From: Lichenostomus cassidix
Taxonomy: Eukaryota > Chordata > Aves > Passeriformes > Meliphagidae
Direction of reading: 5' to 3'
Assembly: GCA_008360975.2 (NCBI GenBank)
Contig: CM039182.1
Span: 101,711,443 to 101,775,442, forward strand
DNA: 64,000 nucleotides
In this document: one piece after another, positions 1 to 12,500 of the stretch
Numbering within the stretch: the stretch's first letter is position 1
How the letters are laid out: every line of letters begins with the position of its first letter
The notes under the pieces: generated by a model
What the model was told of the DNA's origin: nothing
Seen by the model: only the letters and a program-made list of their open reading frames with translations
Database searches by the model: none
Made by a program: the position numbers and the translations under genes

Positions 1-394
1 CTGTATAATTCCCTTCTATTTTTTATAAAAGCATTTATAAAAGAACATTTGTGTTGATCAGCTTTGCTGGTGTGAGAAAGCTTAGAAGTACAAAGACAAC
101 ACTGAGTGCAGCAATAGCATGCTAAATAGTATGTACAATGATTAAAAAACAATTTTGGAAGAATTTCTAATGTATGCATATGCCAACTTCTTCATCACTT
201 GCTCTTTGAACAGGCTCCTCTATAAATTTCCCATTTCAGAATCCAGAAAGGTAGAATAAGAAATCTCTAATCCAAATTAGACACAGAATATATGAAAACA
301 GGGTCCTGAGGTTGTCAGCACTGCCCTTGGGATAACTAACAAGACCTACTTAAAAGTCAATAAACCTTTTCCTTTATGCTTGTGGACCTGACTA

Positions 395-528
395 GGTCAA
401 GCTAGATGGGGCTCTGAGCAACCTGGTCTAGAAAAAGGTTTTCATGCCCATGGCAGGGGGATGGAACAAGATGATCTTTAAGGTCCCTTTCAACCCAAAC
501 CATTCTCTGATTCTATGATTCTATGATT
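395..528 (+). mobile_element. CR1 LINE 3' end (3' UTR and terminal octamer repeat)
   Basis: This is the 3' terminal part of a chicken-repeat-1 non-LTR retrotransposon. It shows the conserved 3' UTR blocks in order: a GGGCTCTGAGCAACCTGGTC block near 410, a CCCATGGCAGGGGG block near 448, a GATCTTTAAGGTCCC block near 474, then CAACCCAAACC and an imperfect ATTCTATG octamer repeat at about 502-528. CR1 ends in this octamer repeat rather than poly-A, so orientation is certain. Only about 130 bases remain, which is the usual outcome of incomplete reverse transcription. No coding part is left. Confidence 0.93.
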
Positions 529-3500
529 AGATAGAATGCTAGTAGAGTGTGGAATAACAAATACAATATATATTTGCATATAATAAAAAAAAATAACAAA
601 AAGTTGATTTATAAAGCTGATGGAACTTAGGTTCCTTCTGGCTTTGCAAGGAAATGTGTCTTTAAGCTTCTCGTTAAAGCATCCCTTTTAGTAATTGCTG
701 TTGATACACATCTGCAACACAAATAAAAATATTTAATCTCATGAAATGATATAGCCAAATAGATAGATGAGAACCCTGTTACAGTCTTATCTCTGCAAGT
801 AAGCAATGACAGTACAAAGCTTTATTTGCAGTAAGTGTAAGTTTCCAGAATAAGCTTTTCCATGCAACTATATACAGATGTGTAGTGTTTTGTGTAATTA
901 CAGACTTAAGAAATAAATGAAGTTGTATTTAGTGTTCACACATAGAAGAATCCAATCTGCTCTTTAGTTATCCAAAGGGAAAATTCTAGCACATACTATG
1001 CAATGTAAGTGAGAAAAACATTCAGGATTTATTTATGGTAACAACATTGTTATTCCCAATATAACACTAATAATTCAGATAGTACCAAAATATTGAGAAA
1101 ATAACTAACATCTCTTTAGATAGAATTTCTGAATGATTTCAGAGAGCAACAGCATCAACTCTTCTGCTCTGCCCATCATCCCAAGTCGAGAATATATTTT
1201 GAAAAAGCAGTATTTTCCTAAGTTGGCCCTACTCACTAATTGGAATAAAATAGCTTTGAAAATTTTCATGTTACCATTTTTCATAGCTTACTAGTATATA
1301 TATTTCTATTGTTGATATTTTCTAGGTTATTTTCAAGGAATGTATCAATAAGGATTTATTACTTTTTTCTGACTCATACCTCTCAGACTGGGTTTTATTT
1401 TTAACACAGCAACATAATTCAAGCTTTAAGTTTCCAAATCTCTCTAAAACTCAGATATAATCACTCAGCAGATGCACTACATCTGGAGCATGGATGCATT
1501 TTTCCTTGCATTACCTTCTAAAACCCAAGGAAGGGAAAAAGAGGCTCTACAAGTATTTATGCCCTGAAATTTGGCAAAGCTTCCTCTGGATGTGATGTGA
1601 TAATGTTTTGTGGATCCTAATTTGGCATTCCATGTAGACAAGGGAGTAAGTGTGGGCCAAAAAAATGGGGCCAACAAAATTGCAGAGCTCTCTTGTGAGG
1701 TGCTGTCATGCTGAAAGTAGTTAAGGACATGGTTATACCTGTGTGAAATCACAGTGGCTGTTGTACCTCTGAATTATCTCCTGGTCTCATGTATGAGTGG
1801 TGGGAAAGTCAAGTGCTGGTGCTCCCTGTTGGAGGAACAGACAGACTTTGTGAGGCAAGGTTGTACTGTTGACAAAACTGGAAGACAACCACAAAATTCA
1901 CAAATTTCCAGTAGGGAGAGAGTAATTGTTTATATACTAAATATTTATCTCAACAGGCTGATCCTACTTAATCCTTTCCAGTGTTATTCTAGGTTTAGAA
2001 TAGAGCACAGAGTAATTTAAGAAGAATAAGAATGACATCAGTAGAATGATAGCAGCAACCCAAGGATAGACTTTTTTTCTTCAAAGTCATCTGTTTATTT
2101 CAAGTTCTTCCTCAAAGAAAAAAGATATAAATGATAGCAAAGTGAATAATCACCTAATGAGCTACAAAATGTAGTCAGATTTGATAATTCAATAATATTC
2201 TTCTATATAGGGAGGAAAAGATGCTTAAAAAGAAAAAAAAAATGAAATGCTCCGTTGTCTATACCTTTGGTGTTAGAAAGAGTATTTATTGCTATGATGT
2301 TTAGCATAATATTTATTTACATTAAAGTTTCTAGTTTTCATGTATTTGAAAGACTTTGAAGAAGACTGATTTTGGAATCTATGAATTATTTCTAGTTTTA
2401 GTAGTCAACTTTTATCTTGCTTGATATAAGTCAATCTAGACTTCAGAGGTCTGCAAAAGAGATTAACCATAAAAAGCATGTTAAAGGGTCTACGGAGGGT
2501 TTTTCAGATGTCTGCAAATACAAGTTCTCACAGATGAACAGTATTGAAATACATAAATCTGTCTAGCTGTCTTCAACAGACATATCTGTAGACAAATCAT
2601 TGTAGTTAGCCCAGCAGAGTGCCTCTCTTTATGCCTGCTTATGTTCTCCAGCACTGAACCTGTCCTTCACATTATTTTTCTGTAATTCCAGTGCAGATAT
2701 GATTATATTCTAAAAATTGATGTTGCAAGTTTATGCTATGTCTGCTGTTTAACAGTTTATACATAATGAGGCAAATAAGCCAACTTTCCTGTTTTCCTTA
2801 GACAGAGTCACTGAAGTTGCCTGCAGCAGAAGTTCTTTGTATAAATCCACTGGTAACTGCTTTGGAGCAGAACAAAAGTAAACCTCCTTACTTTCCTATG
2901 CAAACACATTGGATTGTACAGTAGTGGATCATAGAAATGCAACTTTGGAGAATCATTTATAAGTGTCTTTTCCTTGCTTTCAGCAAAATCATTATTGAAT
3001 CCCATTACTGTAAACTGTCTTCTAGTGATCAAAAATAATGATCCAGTTCACTTTACCCTCTAACCAAATGAGTCCCTTTAATTAGAAAAGCATTAGCATT
3101 CCTAATTCCAATTTAGTTGGTAGTTTTAATCTGCATCTTTCTGGTAGCTCCTCTCACTTACTGATTTTGCATTTTATGGTTCTACTTTTCAGTCTTTCAC
3201 TTGCAAATAATTGCACACCATTCATTGGGCATGGAGTAAAGTTTTGAACTTCTATTATATTGGTATGGCTTTGGATTCTCTTGGGAATCTGCATGGTTAT
3301 TTTGTAAAGATCTTTAATACTTAACAAGCACTACAGGAAATTTCAGTTAAATGAAGTTATGCTGGTGAAGGATAACAGAAGGACAAAACAAAGCTGTTAG
3401 AGCAACTTGTGTTTTATGAGAAACAGAGGTAAGGGAGAAACCACCCACGCGTTCCCGGGTGACAGAAGCAGTAAGAGAGTGTGTTCCCTTTGAGCTTGCC

Positions 3501-4601
3501 AGTACTATGATCATCAACAGAGCTAATAAAATGTAGCACTTCCCGGGCTTTTGGCAGTGTGAGCCTTCAGAGGGACATAAAATTATTGCCAAAAAAGAAT
3601 GTTAAGACCTTGGTTTTAAAACAAATATCCTGCCTGCTTTCTCTAGCAGCACTAAATTGTCCCTGAAGTTGTTTGTGCAATCTGCCTATCTCCTTTTATC
3701 TGGATTAGATAAAGGAAATGAGGTTATTGTATCATTGATCAAAACAGCGGTATTAATGGCCTCCTTCTGGATTGGGCCAAAGATACTGTCTACATTTGAT
3801 TTACTAAAGTTGAGAGAAAGCCTGCAGTGTTTGTGAATCCTGGGCTGATGTGCTGGGTATGAATGTGTGATCCAGAGTCAGCAGCAACAAGCTGAGTGCT
3901 GTGAATAACAGATGGTAATATTCAGTGTGAGTTGGTAAGGTTAGTCAGTCCAGCACAGCAGCCAAAATCTTTGCCAAGATTGTCTCTCTCTCTGAATGTA
4001 CTCTTACCCATTGAGAAAAATGCTCTCACACACACTATTGCTATAAATTTATGAGAACACCTAATGCAAAATCTTTCCTCCTTCTTGCTTTCCCTCCCAG
4101 GGAACTGCTCTATTCATTACCTGGCCTTAATCTACTCCCTGCAGACTGAGCAGGCAGCTAACTTTGCCAAAACAAATGTTTGCACAGGGCTTCTCTAAAC
4201 TGAGGCATTCAGCTATTGTCAGGCATGCACAGTGTTTATTTGGGTTTAAGATCCCACGTATTGGAAAGTGGAAAGATATTTTATAAAAAATCAAATTCCT
4301 TGCACTTACAGAATTTTAAAGGAAATGCTTGTGTTTATTAATTGGCAAGACAAGTAGATACAAAAAAAGGCATCTTAATAGTGTCGTGGTGTTATTAAGC
4401 TTTCAGAACAATAAATCAATAAATCTGCACAAGTCTCTGTACAACTCAATATCCAACTATTTGTAAGGGGTAAACCTTGTTGAATGGCTGCAGAAACCTT
4501 ACATGAAATTGCCCTTTTTTTTTTACTTCCCCACATCCAAGAACCTTCTGCTTTGCTCCCCAGCTGATATATCTGTCAGGTTTAAGTCCTTGGGTTTGAT
4601 C
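529..4601. other. AT-rich non-coding stretch, no gene seen
   Basis: No open frame here looks like a protein and no repeat family was recognised. The longest frames are 91 codons or fewer, as expected for AT-rich DNA by chance. Short homopolymer runs occur, for example A-runs near 589 and 2233. Confidence 0.6.
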
Positions 4602-4645
4602 AGAGAATCACAAAATATGCTGAATTGGAAGTGACCTTAGAGCAG
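4602..4645 (-). mobile_element. Probable CR1 3'-terminal scrap
   Basis: The sequence opens with AGAATCACAAAAT followed by TGGAAGTGACCTTAGAGC. This matches the reverse complement of the CR1 3' end (octamer tail, then the GGTCCCTTCCAA-like block) in the same order as the better copies at 5853 and 58555. Beyond 4645 the similarity fades. Too short for a firm call. Confidence 0.45.
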
Positions 4646-4967
4646 CTCTGTTCTGCTGCAGGTCTTTGCTGCTCCTTTTTATTGCTGGAGCTTGATCCAG
4701 GTAGCACCTATGAAGTAGAAAGGGATTTGGACCACAAAGCACAGCCAGCTATATCCCTGGCCCATGCTCAGAGAGACACAAGGGTGGTAAGAATATCACA
4801 ATAGGATTCAAGCCTGAAATGTTGCTTAAAATCATGGTTGGAGAATTTCAAGAAGGCTGCTTCTGAAAAGAGACCTTACAAGAAACTAGAAACAAAACAT
4901 TTTATTTATCAGCCAAACAGATCCTAGTTATGAATTCTTTCAAGTTATTTTCTCTTGGCCAGCTTAG

Positions 4968-5029
4968 TTCAGCTGGAGGGCTGCTGCAGACTGGAGGCAC
5001 CACAGCTACAACAGCTCACTCCAGCTGAA
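4968..5029. repeat. Inverted repeat, 11-bp perfect arms, 40-base loop
   Basis: The arms TTCAGCTGGAG (4968-4978) and CTCCAGCTGAA (5019-5029) are exact reverse complements. The loop is locally GC-richer and contains GCTGCTGCAG. Function unknown; it may be chance. Confidence 0.5.
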
Positions 5030-5852
5030 TGCTTCAGGAAAGCAGAAACACAGCATAGCTATTCTGCATTCTTAAAGCCAAGGTAATTAAACTGTGAGGT
5101 GGAATTGTAACAGCTCAAGTCAGATTTCCTGGATAAAAATTAAAAATACCCCACCAAAAGCTATGACCTCGAGTCGCATTTCCTCTGTAAATTCATTTTT
5201 AAAATGTCAGATAAGCATAAAATTTCACTGTGTAAAAGAAAGAACAATGAATATAAGTAAGTAAAAAGTGTATAATGGCAGATTGATCAGAGAGGAGTTA
5301 GACTGGTACGATTGTTGGGTAATAGCATAAGCTTTCCATGTTTTACAGTAATGGAGTGCCAATTTTACCCTGCAACTTTTTTCTGACAGGAAACCACTGG
5401 AGTATACAGAGGTAGGGAAAAAAATGTGTGACCTGTGCAACCCATATAGATTCAGGCGACCTCAGTGAAATAAAACTAAATTTTAATCAGAAAGCAAAAG
5501 TGTGGGGAAAAGAGTGAGGAATTTCTCACCCCCCAGAATTGGAAGGGCTCTTACCACAGCCCCATCTTGAGACTGAGGTTTCTCAGCACAAGTGAAACTG
5601 AGATAGCTCTGCTTGTGATGGTCAGGACAGGAGGACAATGATCAACAGAGAAAGAAAATGGAGCGAGAAAACAATGCCAGTCCAAAGCTGGCCTGGCAGC
5701 CTTCAGAGTAGAGTTGTTTCTCATAATGATTCAAAAGTAGCCTGGCCCTGAAGTTAATATTAAATTATCTAGGGCTGAAGAAGTTTGTGGACTGGGAAGG
5801 TAATCATCCCTCTACATATTTTCCATTCTCCTTTTCTCCTTGCATTAAGGAT

Positions 5853-6601
5853 ATCACAGAATCACAGAAGATCTGAGGTGGAAATGGAGCTCTGAAGGCC
5901 ATTTAGTGCAACCTCTCCTGCGCAAGCAGGCCCACCCAGAGCCACATCCAGATGGGTTTTGAATATCTCTAAGGATGGAAACTCCACAACCCCTCGGAGA
6001 TCTCTGTGCCAGTGCTCTCACAGTAAAGAAGTGCTTCCTGATTTTCAGAGGGATCATCCTGTGTTTCAGGTTGTGCCTAGTGCCTCTGGCTCTGTCACTG
6101 CGCACCACTGAAGAGTTCTGAAGGTTCCTCTTTGCACCCTCTCCTCAGGTGTTTGTACACACCAGTAAGATCCCCCTGAGCCTTCTCTTCTGCAGGCTGA
6201 GGGTTCCCTCTCTCTCAGCCTTTCCTCACAAACGAGGTGCTTGAGATCCACCCTTTGTGGCCCTTTGCTGGACTATGTCCATGTGTGTCACATGCTGAGG
6301 AGCCCAGAACTGGACACAACACTCCAGGAAAGGACCATACCTGTCCTCAGGGAAGCAGAGGGAAAGGATCACCTCCCTCAAACTGCTGGAAACACTTTGT
6401 ATAATGGAGCCCAGGATACCACTGGCCTTCTTTACAGCAAGAACACATTGCTGGCTCATGGTCAACCAGATGTCCAACCCCAGGGCCTTTTCTGCAAAGA
6501 TGCTTCTCACCAGCATGGCCCTCAGCATCTCGTGGTGCCTGAGGCTGTTCTATCCCAAGTGAAGGACTTTTCACTTCCCCTTGTTGAACTTCATGAGGTT
6601 A
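5853..6601 (-). mobile_element. CR1 LINE, reverse strand: ORF2 C-terminus plus 3' UTR
   Basis: The 3' end at 5853 begins ATCACAGAATCACAGAA, the reverse complement of the CR1 terminal octamer repeat. Reading the reverse strand from about 6600 downward gives CR1 ORF2 pieces in order: the thumb-region start (MKFN-like), the [18 protein letters not shown] block, REVILSLC and CCVQFWAPQ blocks (frame 6226-6528), then the RHNLKHRMIPLKIRKHFFTVR block just before the 3' UTR (frame 5854-6108). These sit in different frames, so the copy is frame-shifted and dead. The 154-codon forward frame at 6241-6705 is only the antisense of this element. The copy is 5'-truncated and lacks the reverse-transcriptase palm and the endonuclease. 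Confidence 0.93.
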
Positions 6602-6959
6602 TACCCTGGGACAGAAAAGAATCTGATCTGTTATTTTCCCTACTACTGGAACCTTTTCTAAAACCTTTGAAACATGTTATTCCATTAAAATATATGAATA
6701 TATAAAAGTTATACTGTATCTTTTATGGGGAATTTTTTTCCTAAATCTTAGATTCCAAAAAGTTGCTCAAATTTATTTTGTTTATGTCTATTTTCTTCTA
6801 GTGTATCTTTTTAAAGATAAATGCAAATAAGTGCATTTCTGGTGTGTATGAATACTGATTAATGACTTGGTAAATATTCACCTAACTGAAGCCATGCTAG
6901 CTCTTCCCAGGCAGGCTGTATTGCTCAAGGTATCCACTAATTCTACACTTGGTTTGTAC

Positions 6960-7725
6960 TTGTAATTTTCCCAGTAAAGAAGTCAGAGGTTTCTTGATCC
7001 CAAAGGAGCTTTTAAAAAAATGTCACATCTGTGATACCACAGATGGTACACTCCAGTCCTCAGGCACCATGGGAACCTTAAAACTGAAGTTAGATGGTGC
7101 TGTTAGTAATTTAGCTACTTCATCCTTGAGATCTCTTAGAGCTCTTGGGGGCACATGATCCAGGTCTGGTGATGTTTTTAGTGTTTGTTTTGTTGCTCTG
7201 TTTCACGTCCCTCCTGCAACCACTTCAGTTTCAGATAGGCCCTTTGCTGAGCCCACTACAAGATGGTAACAGAAGGGGAATTCCTCTTATTTCTGCAGTG
7301 GATGTCAAGATAAATAATTTATGTAGCGTTATATCCTGATGATCAGCTGCCCCTACTAAAAGTCTGTGTGTTTCTTCTGATTTGTGTGAAGGATTTAGTA
7401 CTAGTTTTCATTTTATCTTCTTAGTACTAGCTTCAAATTCTGGTTTAGTATGCATTTTTTTCTTTTTCATTTGATATGCCTGAGTTTTTATCAGCCAATA
7501 TTATATTAATTAGAATATGCATGATTTCAGCAATTTGAAAGATGTTTTCCTGTTTCAAACAAACACCTTTCCTTCCCATTCGGACTTGGTTTTATCCGTA
7601 TTTAAGCCTTTCCTACTGCAATACAATATACAAATCACCTGTAAGAACTGAATTTTCTTAGCTCCTTCTTTCAATTTCCCTTTTCACAGACTCCTTATTT
7701 TTTCATCGCTCTGTTTCTTCAGGAC
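6960..7725 (-). mobile_element. Ancient amniote CR1-type LINE, endonuclease-RT linker to RT start
   Basis: On the reverse strand between about 7170 and 7040 the translation reads SPDLDHVPPRALRDLKDEVA and shortly afterwards FKVPMVPEDW. These correspond to the opening of the CR1 RT domain (SPGPDG..PRVLKEL, then a VPEDW block). Upstream on that strand (7720 to 7280) blocks line up in order with the endonuclease-RT linker of amniote CR1 elements, with many substitutions and indels. It is far more decayed than the avian CR1 copies nearby, so it is probably an old insertion. Assignment is by recalled family features; boundaries are rough and the subfamily cannot be named. Confidence 0.72.
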
Positions 7726-7836
7726 TCATGAAAAAGTGCATGAACTGGAAGAACTGTTTTGCTTATGGAATCATCCTCTTTGGTAGTAAGGTGTATGAGG
7801 CCACAAATTGTGTTCCTTTAGCACCAATTCCTGTAT

Positions 7837-7980
7837 TATAAATATACATGATGTAAATTACATGGTAAATATACATTTTACGTGGTAATATACATTGTAA
7901 ATATACAATATACAAAAAAAAAAAATATATGTAAATATACAATATACATGGCAATATACATAGTAAATATACATGGTGTA
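7837..7980. repeat. AT-rich minisatellite built on TAAATATACA
   Basis: The motif GTAAATATACA or its shortened form AATATACA recurs about ten times, broken by CATGGTAAAT-like spacers and an A-run around 7914-7925. Low-complexity frames on the reverse strand across it are artefacts of the repeat. Confidence 0.85.
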
Positions 7981-8334
7981 AAGCCACCACGATTCAACAG
8001 AAATTGACTGCATGGCTTTTTGAGTGGTGTTTGCATCAGTTGTGATGGAGAATGATGGTCCAGATGTGATCTCCAAATCAGGAAGTCATTACCTAATTGC
8101 GGAACACTGAGATGGAGTACCAGGGGAACTATGTCCATTTCATATATACCCACATAAATATATACTGTCTAAGACAGGATATTGAGGCAAATGGCTTTTT
8201 TGTTCAAACTCCATATGCTTGTTTTTATAAGAAGTAAATTTCTTAAGAAGCAAATGCTTCATGGAGTGAGGTAAATTTCCCCAGAACTTGATTTCATAGG
8301 AAAAGAGCAGAAAAAGTTCTGGTGTTATTAAATT

Positions 8335-9483
8335 CCCTTCTAGGGAATCCTATTTGATTACCTCTCTGAAGTGCCTGTACACAAATGCACACATAATGGG
8401 GAATAAACAAGAACTGAATCAGATGGGTGTCCTGGTAATGGAAGACAGAGAGAAGGTGGAATCATTGAATGCCTTCTTTGCCCTAGTCTTTACTGCTGAG
8501 GATGGCTCTCAGCTGTCCCAGACCTCAGAGGTAAGAGAAGAAAGCTGGAAAAAGGAAGACTTTCCCTTAGTCATAGAGGGTCAGGTTAGAGGTTAATTAA
8601 GCAGACTTAACACCCATAAATCCATGGGCTCTGATGTCATACACCCATGGGTGCTGACAGAGCTGGCAGATGTTGTTGCTCTGCTGCTCTCCATCATCTT
8701 TGAAAATCATGGAGGATGAGAGAGGTGCCCAGAGACTAGAGGAAGGGCAATGTTTCTCCCATCTTCAAGAAGGGCAAGAAGAAGGGCAAGAAGAAGGACA
8801 AGGGAAACTACCAGCTTTAATCTCCCCTCCAGTCCTGGAAGATGATGGAACAGGTAATTCTGAAGATCATCACCAAGCATGTAGAAGAAAAAAAAGGTCA
8901 TTTAGTGTAGTGAGAACAGATTTACCAAGGGGAAGTCATGCTTGACCAATCTGATAGTCTTCTATGATGGCATGGCAGGATGAATGAATGAGGGGAGAGC
9001 AATGGATGTTGTCTACCTAGAGTTCAGCAAGGCTTTTAACACCGTCTCCCATAACATCCTTGTAGGTAAGCTCAGGATATATGGGTTAGATGAATAAACA
9101 GTGGGGTGGATAAAGGACTGGCTGAATGGCAGAGCTCAGAGGGCTGTGATCAGAGCTCAGCAGGTTGTGATCAGCTGAGCAGAATCTAGTTGGAGGTCTG
9201 CAGTCAGTACATTCCCCAGGGGTCAGTACTGGGTCCACTCTTATTTAACCTTTTATCAATTACCCGGATGAAAGGATCAAACGCACTCTCAACAAGTTTG
9301 CTGTTGGTGCTGATGGGGGAGTGGCTGATACACCTGAAGGCTCTGCTGCCATTCAGTGGGACCTTGACAGACTGGAGAGTTGGACAAAAAGAAGCTGAAT
9401 GAGGTTCAATGACGGCAAGTGCAGGGTCCTGCAGCTGGGGAGGAATAACCCCAAGTACCAGCACAGGCTGAGGGCTGACCAAC
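8335..9483 (+). mobile_element. CR1 LINE, forward strand, endonuclease deleted, RT degraded
   Basis: The 5' part (8360-8420) encodes LKCLYTNAHIMGNKQEL, the start of the CR1 ORF2 endonuclease domain. It then jumps at about 8425 to the pre-RT segment (VLVMEDREKVESLNAFFALV), so nearly the whole endonuclease is missing. RT pieces follow: KSMGSD-like and MHPWVLTELAD-like blocks near 8620-8690, the palm motif A as YLEFSKAFNTVS at 9011-9050, PQGSVLGPLLFN near 9220, and the thumb RFNDGKCRVLQLGRNNP at about 9400-9450. Both acidic positions of motif A are altered (D to E, D to N) and the FADD box region at 9291-9330 is rearranged. It stops at about 9483 without the 3' UTR. Not able to mobilise itself. 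Confidence 0.93.
8767..8802 (+). repeat. 12-bp tandem repeat, three copies, inside CR1 RT region
   Basis: AAGAAGGGCAAG occurs at 8767-8778 and 8779-8790, and AAGAAGGACAAG at 8791-8802. It expands the lysine-rich FKKGKK block of CR1 ORF2 without changing frame, consistent with replication slippage after or during insertion. Confidence 0.9.
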
Positions 9484-9538
9484 CTGAAGTTTCTCATGTT
9501 CCAAATGTATTTTTCTTCCAATCTCTTCCTTTCAGAAA

Positions 9539-9576
9539 CATGTCACAATGGTTGTCACATGTCACAATGGCTGTCA
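9539..9576. repeat. 19-bp tandem duplication, two copies
   Basis: CATGTCACAATGGTTGTCA (9539-9557) is followed directly by the same unit with one T-to-C change (9558-9576). It lies just beyond the broken 3' side of the CR1 copy. Confidence 0.9.
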
Positions 9577-12500
9577 TTGATCCTTTCAGATCATCACAGA
9601 TCTTGCAATCTTGCAAAACTCCCAAATCAAAACATTCAAAGCCTTGAAAATTCAGTCTCCAGAATGCTCAAGATATGGAGTCCTTCCTGGCATATAAGGA
9701 GAAACTTGGTTATATTGAAACAAAAGGCTGCTGTCTAGTGTTTTCTTGCAGTTTCTATTATAAAAAGCATCTGGGCAAAACCAGATGAAGAAATGCCAAT
9801 TTACAAGCAAGTTACAACCAGGATGCAACTTGAAATGCTTTTGTCCTTTATTACAGATTGCCCAGTCACACTTCACTAAGCTTGATCACAGCTTGATTTC
9901 ACCTTTGTGTCTAAATTATGGTTCTCCTTTGAAGGAGCCTGGTTAGCTTGCCTGGCTTTCATCCTGTTAGCAATGGGCCTAGAAGTTTTTTTCTTTTTTT
10001 AGAAAGGCATTTGATTATAAATGTAAACTGATTTTGAGGCTATCTGATGGTCATCAGTTTGAAGGAACACACACAGTTTGTTGTGATTGTGATGCCACTA
10101 GGCATTCCTGTGAATTTGGGATGTCCTGTTTATTTGACTTATTGTGGAATGTAAAAGTTCTTATTTGCATTGTAAATTTTAACAATTTGCCATGACATGT
10201 TTATCAATGTTTATTCCTAACTTCTTCAGAAGATTTCTTGTTCTCCTTGCTGTTTTATTAGCCACAATGTTGTACAGACTTTGATAAATGTAAGTAAATG
10301 ACATAATTTTAATAAATTATTCTATATTTTAGAACATACATATGTTTATATCCTCATGAAGATCAGCAGAAATTTGATCATCCTTTAGCAGCACTATCTG
10401 ACTTGGAACAGGTTAGCATAAGTGAGAGGAAAACTGTTAAAATTAAAATGCAGTACTTTAAACTTTGAAAGTTTATCAACTTTATTATGTCCTGTGAACA
10501 CTTACGTTGCAGGAAAGGCTCATTACTTTTACTGAAGGAGCTCTCATCTTAAACTCCTAAGAAAAAAGTAAATACTCATTATTGCTTGGCCTGTACTGGG
10601 GGACTTTGAGCATATCCCTGGTAGGAAACTCACAGTGTAGATTTAGTTTAGTGGCTTTCCCCACAAGAGAAAGGATAATGTAACTTATTTTAAAACCAGC
10701 CCGGTAGTAATAACTTGGGTGCAGATATCCAATGTGATATGCATAATTCAGAATCCAAAGTGCTGAGTTAGTTTCCCTCCTGCTGTCCAGCCTCACATAA
10801 AAGGAAATCTTTTTTAAAAGAAATCAATTTACTCTGGTAAAAAATCCCAGAAATTCTCGATTTTCCCTTGCTTTTTGTCAGGATGTGAAGTTTGCCTTTA
10901 TAGCTTCCCACATTTTCTGTGAAGCCCCGAGCCAGCTCTGCCAGTCTGGCTATAAAGCGGTTACCCAGCTGTCAGCTTGTACAGTGGTACTTTTAACAGC
11001 TTTGATATCTCAGGCTAAGTCTGTTTAGGCTTCCAGGAAAGATGTGTTCTGCCTTGGATGTGCTCAAGTGCATGTCAGCTACTCCTTACTGGCTACCAAC
11101 ATATCTATTCCCTTCTAGTTGAGAGACAAGAAAGGGCAACACTTCAAGCAAAACCCCCATTTATTCACTCCTAAGTCTTGCACATTGCCTAATTCTTAAT
11201 CTTTATATCTTTTCCCTTTTTCTACACTTTCTCTGCTTGGTCTGTGTCCTTCCTCTGCCCTTGCTCAAGCACACACATTGCTGCACAGGAGGCCATGCTG
11301 CTACCCCCATAGCATGGCCCTGAAGAAACAAAGATTCTTCTTCTCATCTCCCCTGGTTTTGGAATTGAAATTAGTGCTCCCAAGACTTTCCCTCTCATAG
11401 TAAGGAATGAATCATAGGTTTAAAAAAACCCCAAAGCCAAAGAAAGACTCACTTTCTCACATAACTGCAGTAACAAAGGATTTAAAAAAAGATTAAAAAA
11501 AAAATAGCAGAATACTCATATAAAAGTGGAAACACAGCTGCAATATGTCAATAGTGGATTTCATGCTGGAAGAAATAAAGATCTTTTTGAAAAAAAAATA
11601 AAAAGTATTGTTAAATTTAGACCTTTTTAAAAAAGAAAAATTTGTTACATTATAATGGCCATTTATAACTGGGGGAATCTTTAAATGTTCTTTACCTGTA
11701 GTTTTTTATTCCTTCTTTTACATAAGGACAAGTTTTTTTATGTCCCCAAAGTACAATAATTTCTAATTTCAATAATTTTTACATGTACATAAACCCTTGA
11801 GAAACACTGACAAAATGTGTACAGGAGTCCAATTTAATATCAAATTTCAGATGCAGATATAAGTCAGCCAACTCATTAAGTACATAGTTGGCTTGAAGTC
11901 AGGGATAACTTCATTGACCTTAACAATCCTATTAGCAGGTTTACCTTGATTTTAAACCCACCAATGTCTCATTAAAATAAATGACACTGCCAATGTAGAC
12001 TCTTAACAATAGACTTCTAACTCACAGCCCAGGCAGATATACGTGATTAATCTTCGGTGGGTCAAGACCACAGTATTCACTATCTGAGAAATTTATCTCT
12101 TATGTGCAATAAGTTATACAATTAAGTGTAATTACACGTTCTCGTGTCTGGACCTACTTAAAAAATACATGTTCTTGCTTTGGAAGAGTATTGAAATAAT
12201 CTATTTAGCTTGTACAAAAAATATATTTTCTCTTCTCATGCTGCACAAAATCTTCCCTTCATCAGACAGTGACCAGGATTCCCCTCTCCTACATCCTTTC
12301 TTAGAGGTCTTTTATATTTGCAACAGCTATGAAAGAAAAATACTATAATGATTTCAAAGGAAATGTACACTTGTTTCAGAACTTCCAGAACATATATTTC
12401 GTACCTTGCAGTGTGAGTGCTTTTACAGCTTTGAAATCTACAGCTTTTTAATGACTCTTTCTAGTCACTTATTGCAGTCATAAATTTTGTAACATTGGAT

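Noticed and set aside
6241..6705. 154-codon forward open frame
   Set aside because: It is the antisense of the reverse-strand CR1 at 5853-6601, and its last third runs into unrelated AT-rich sequence.
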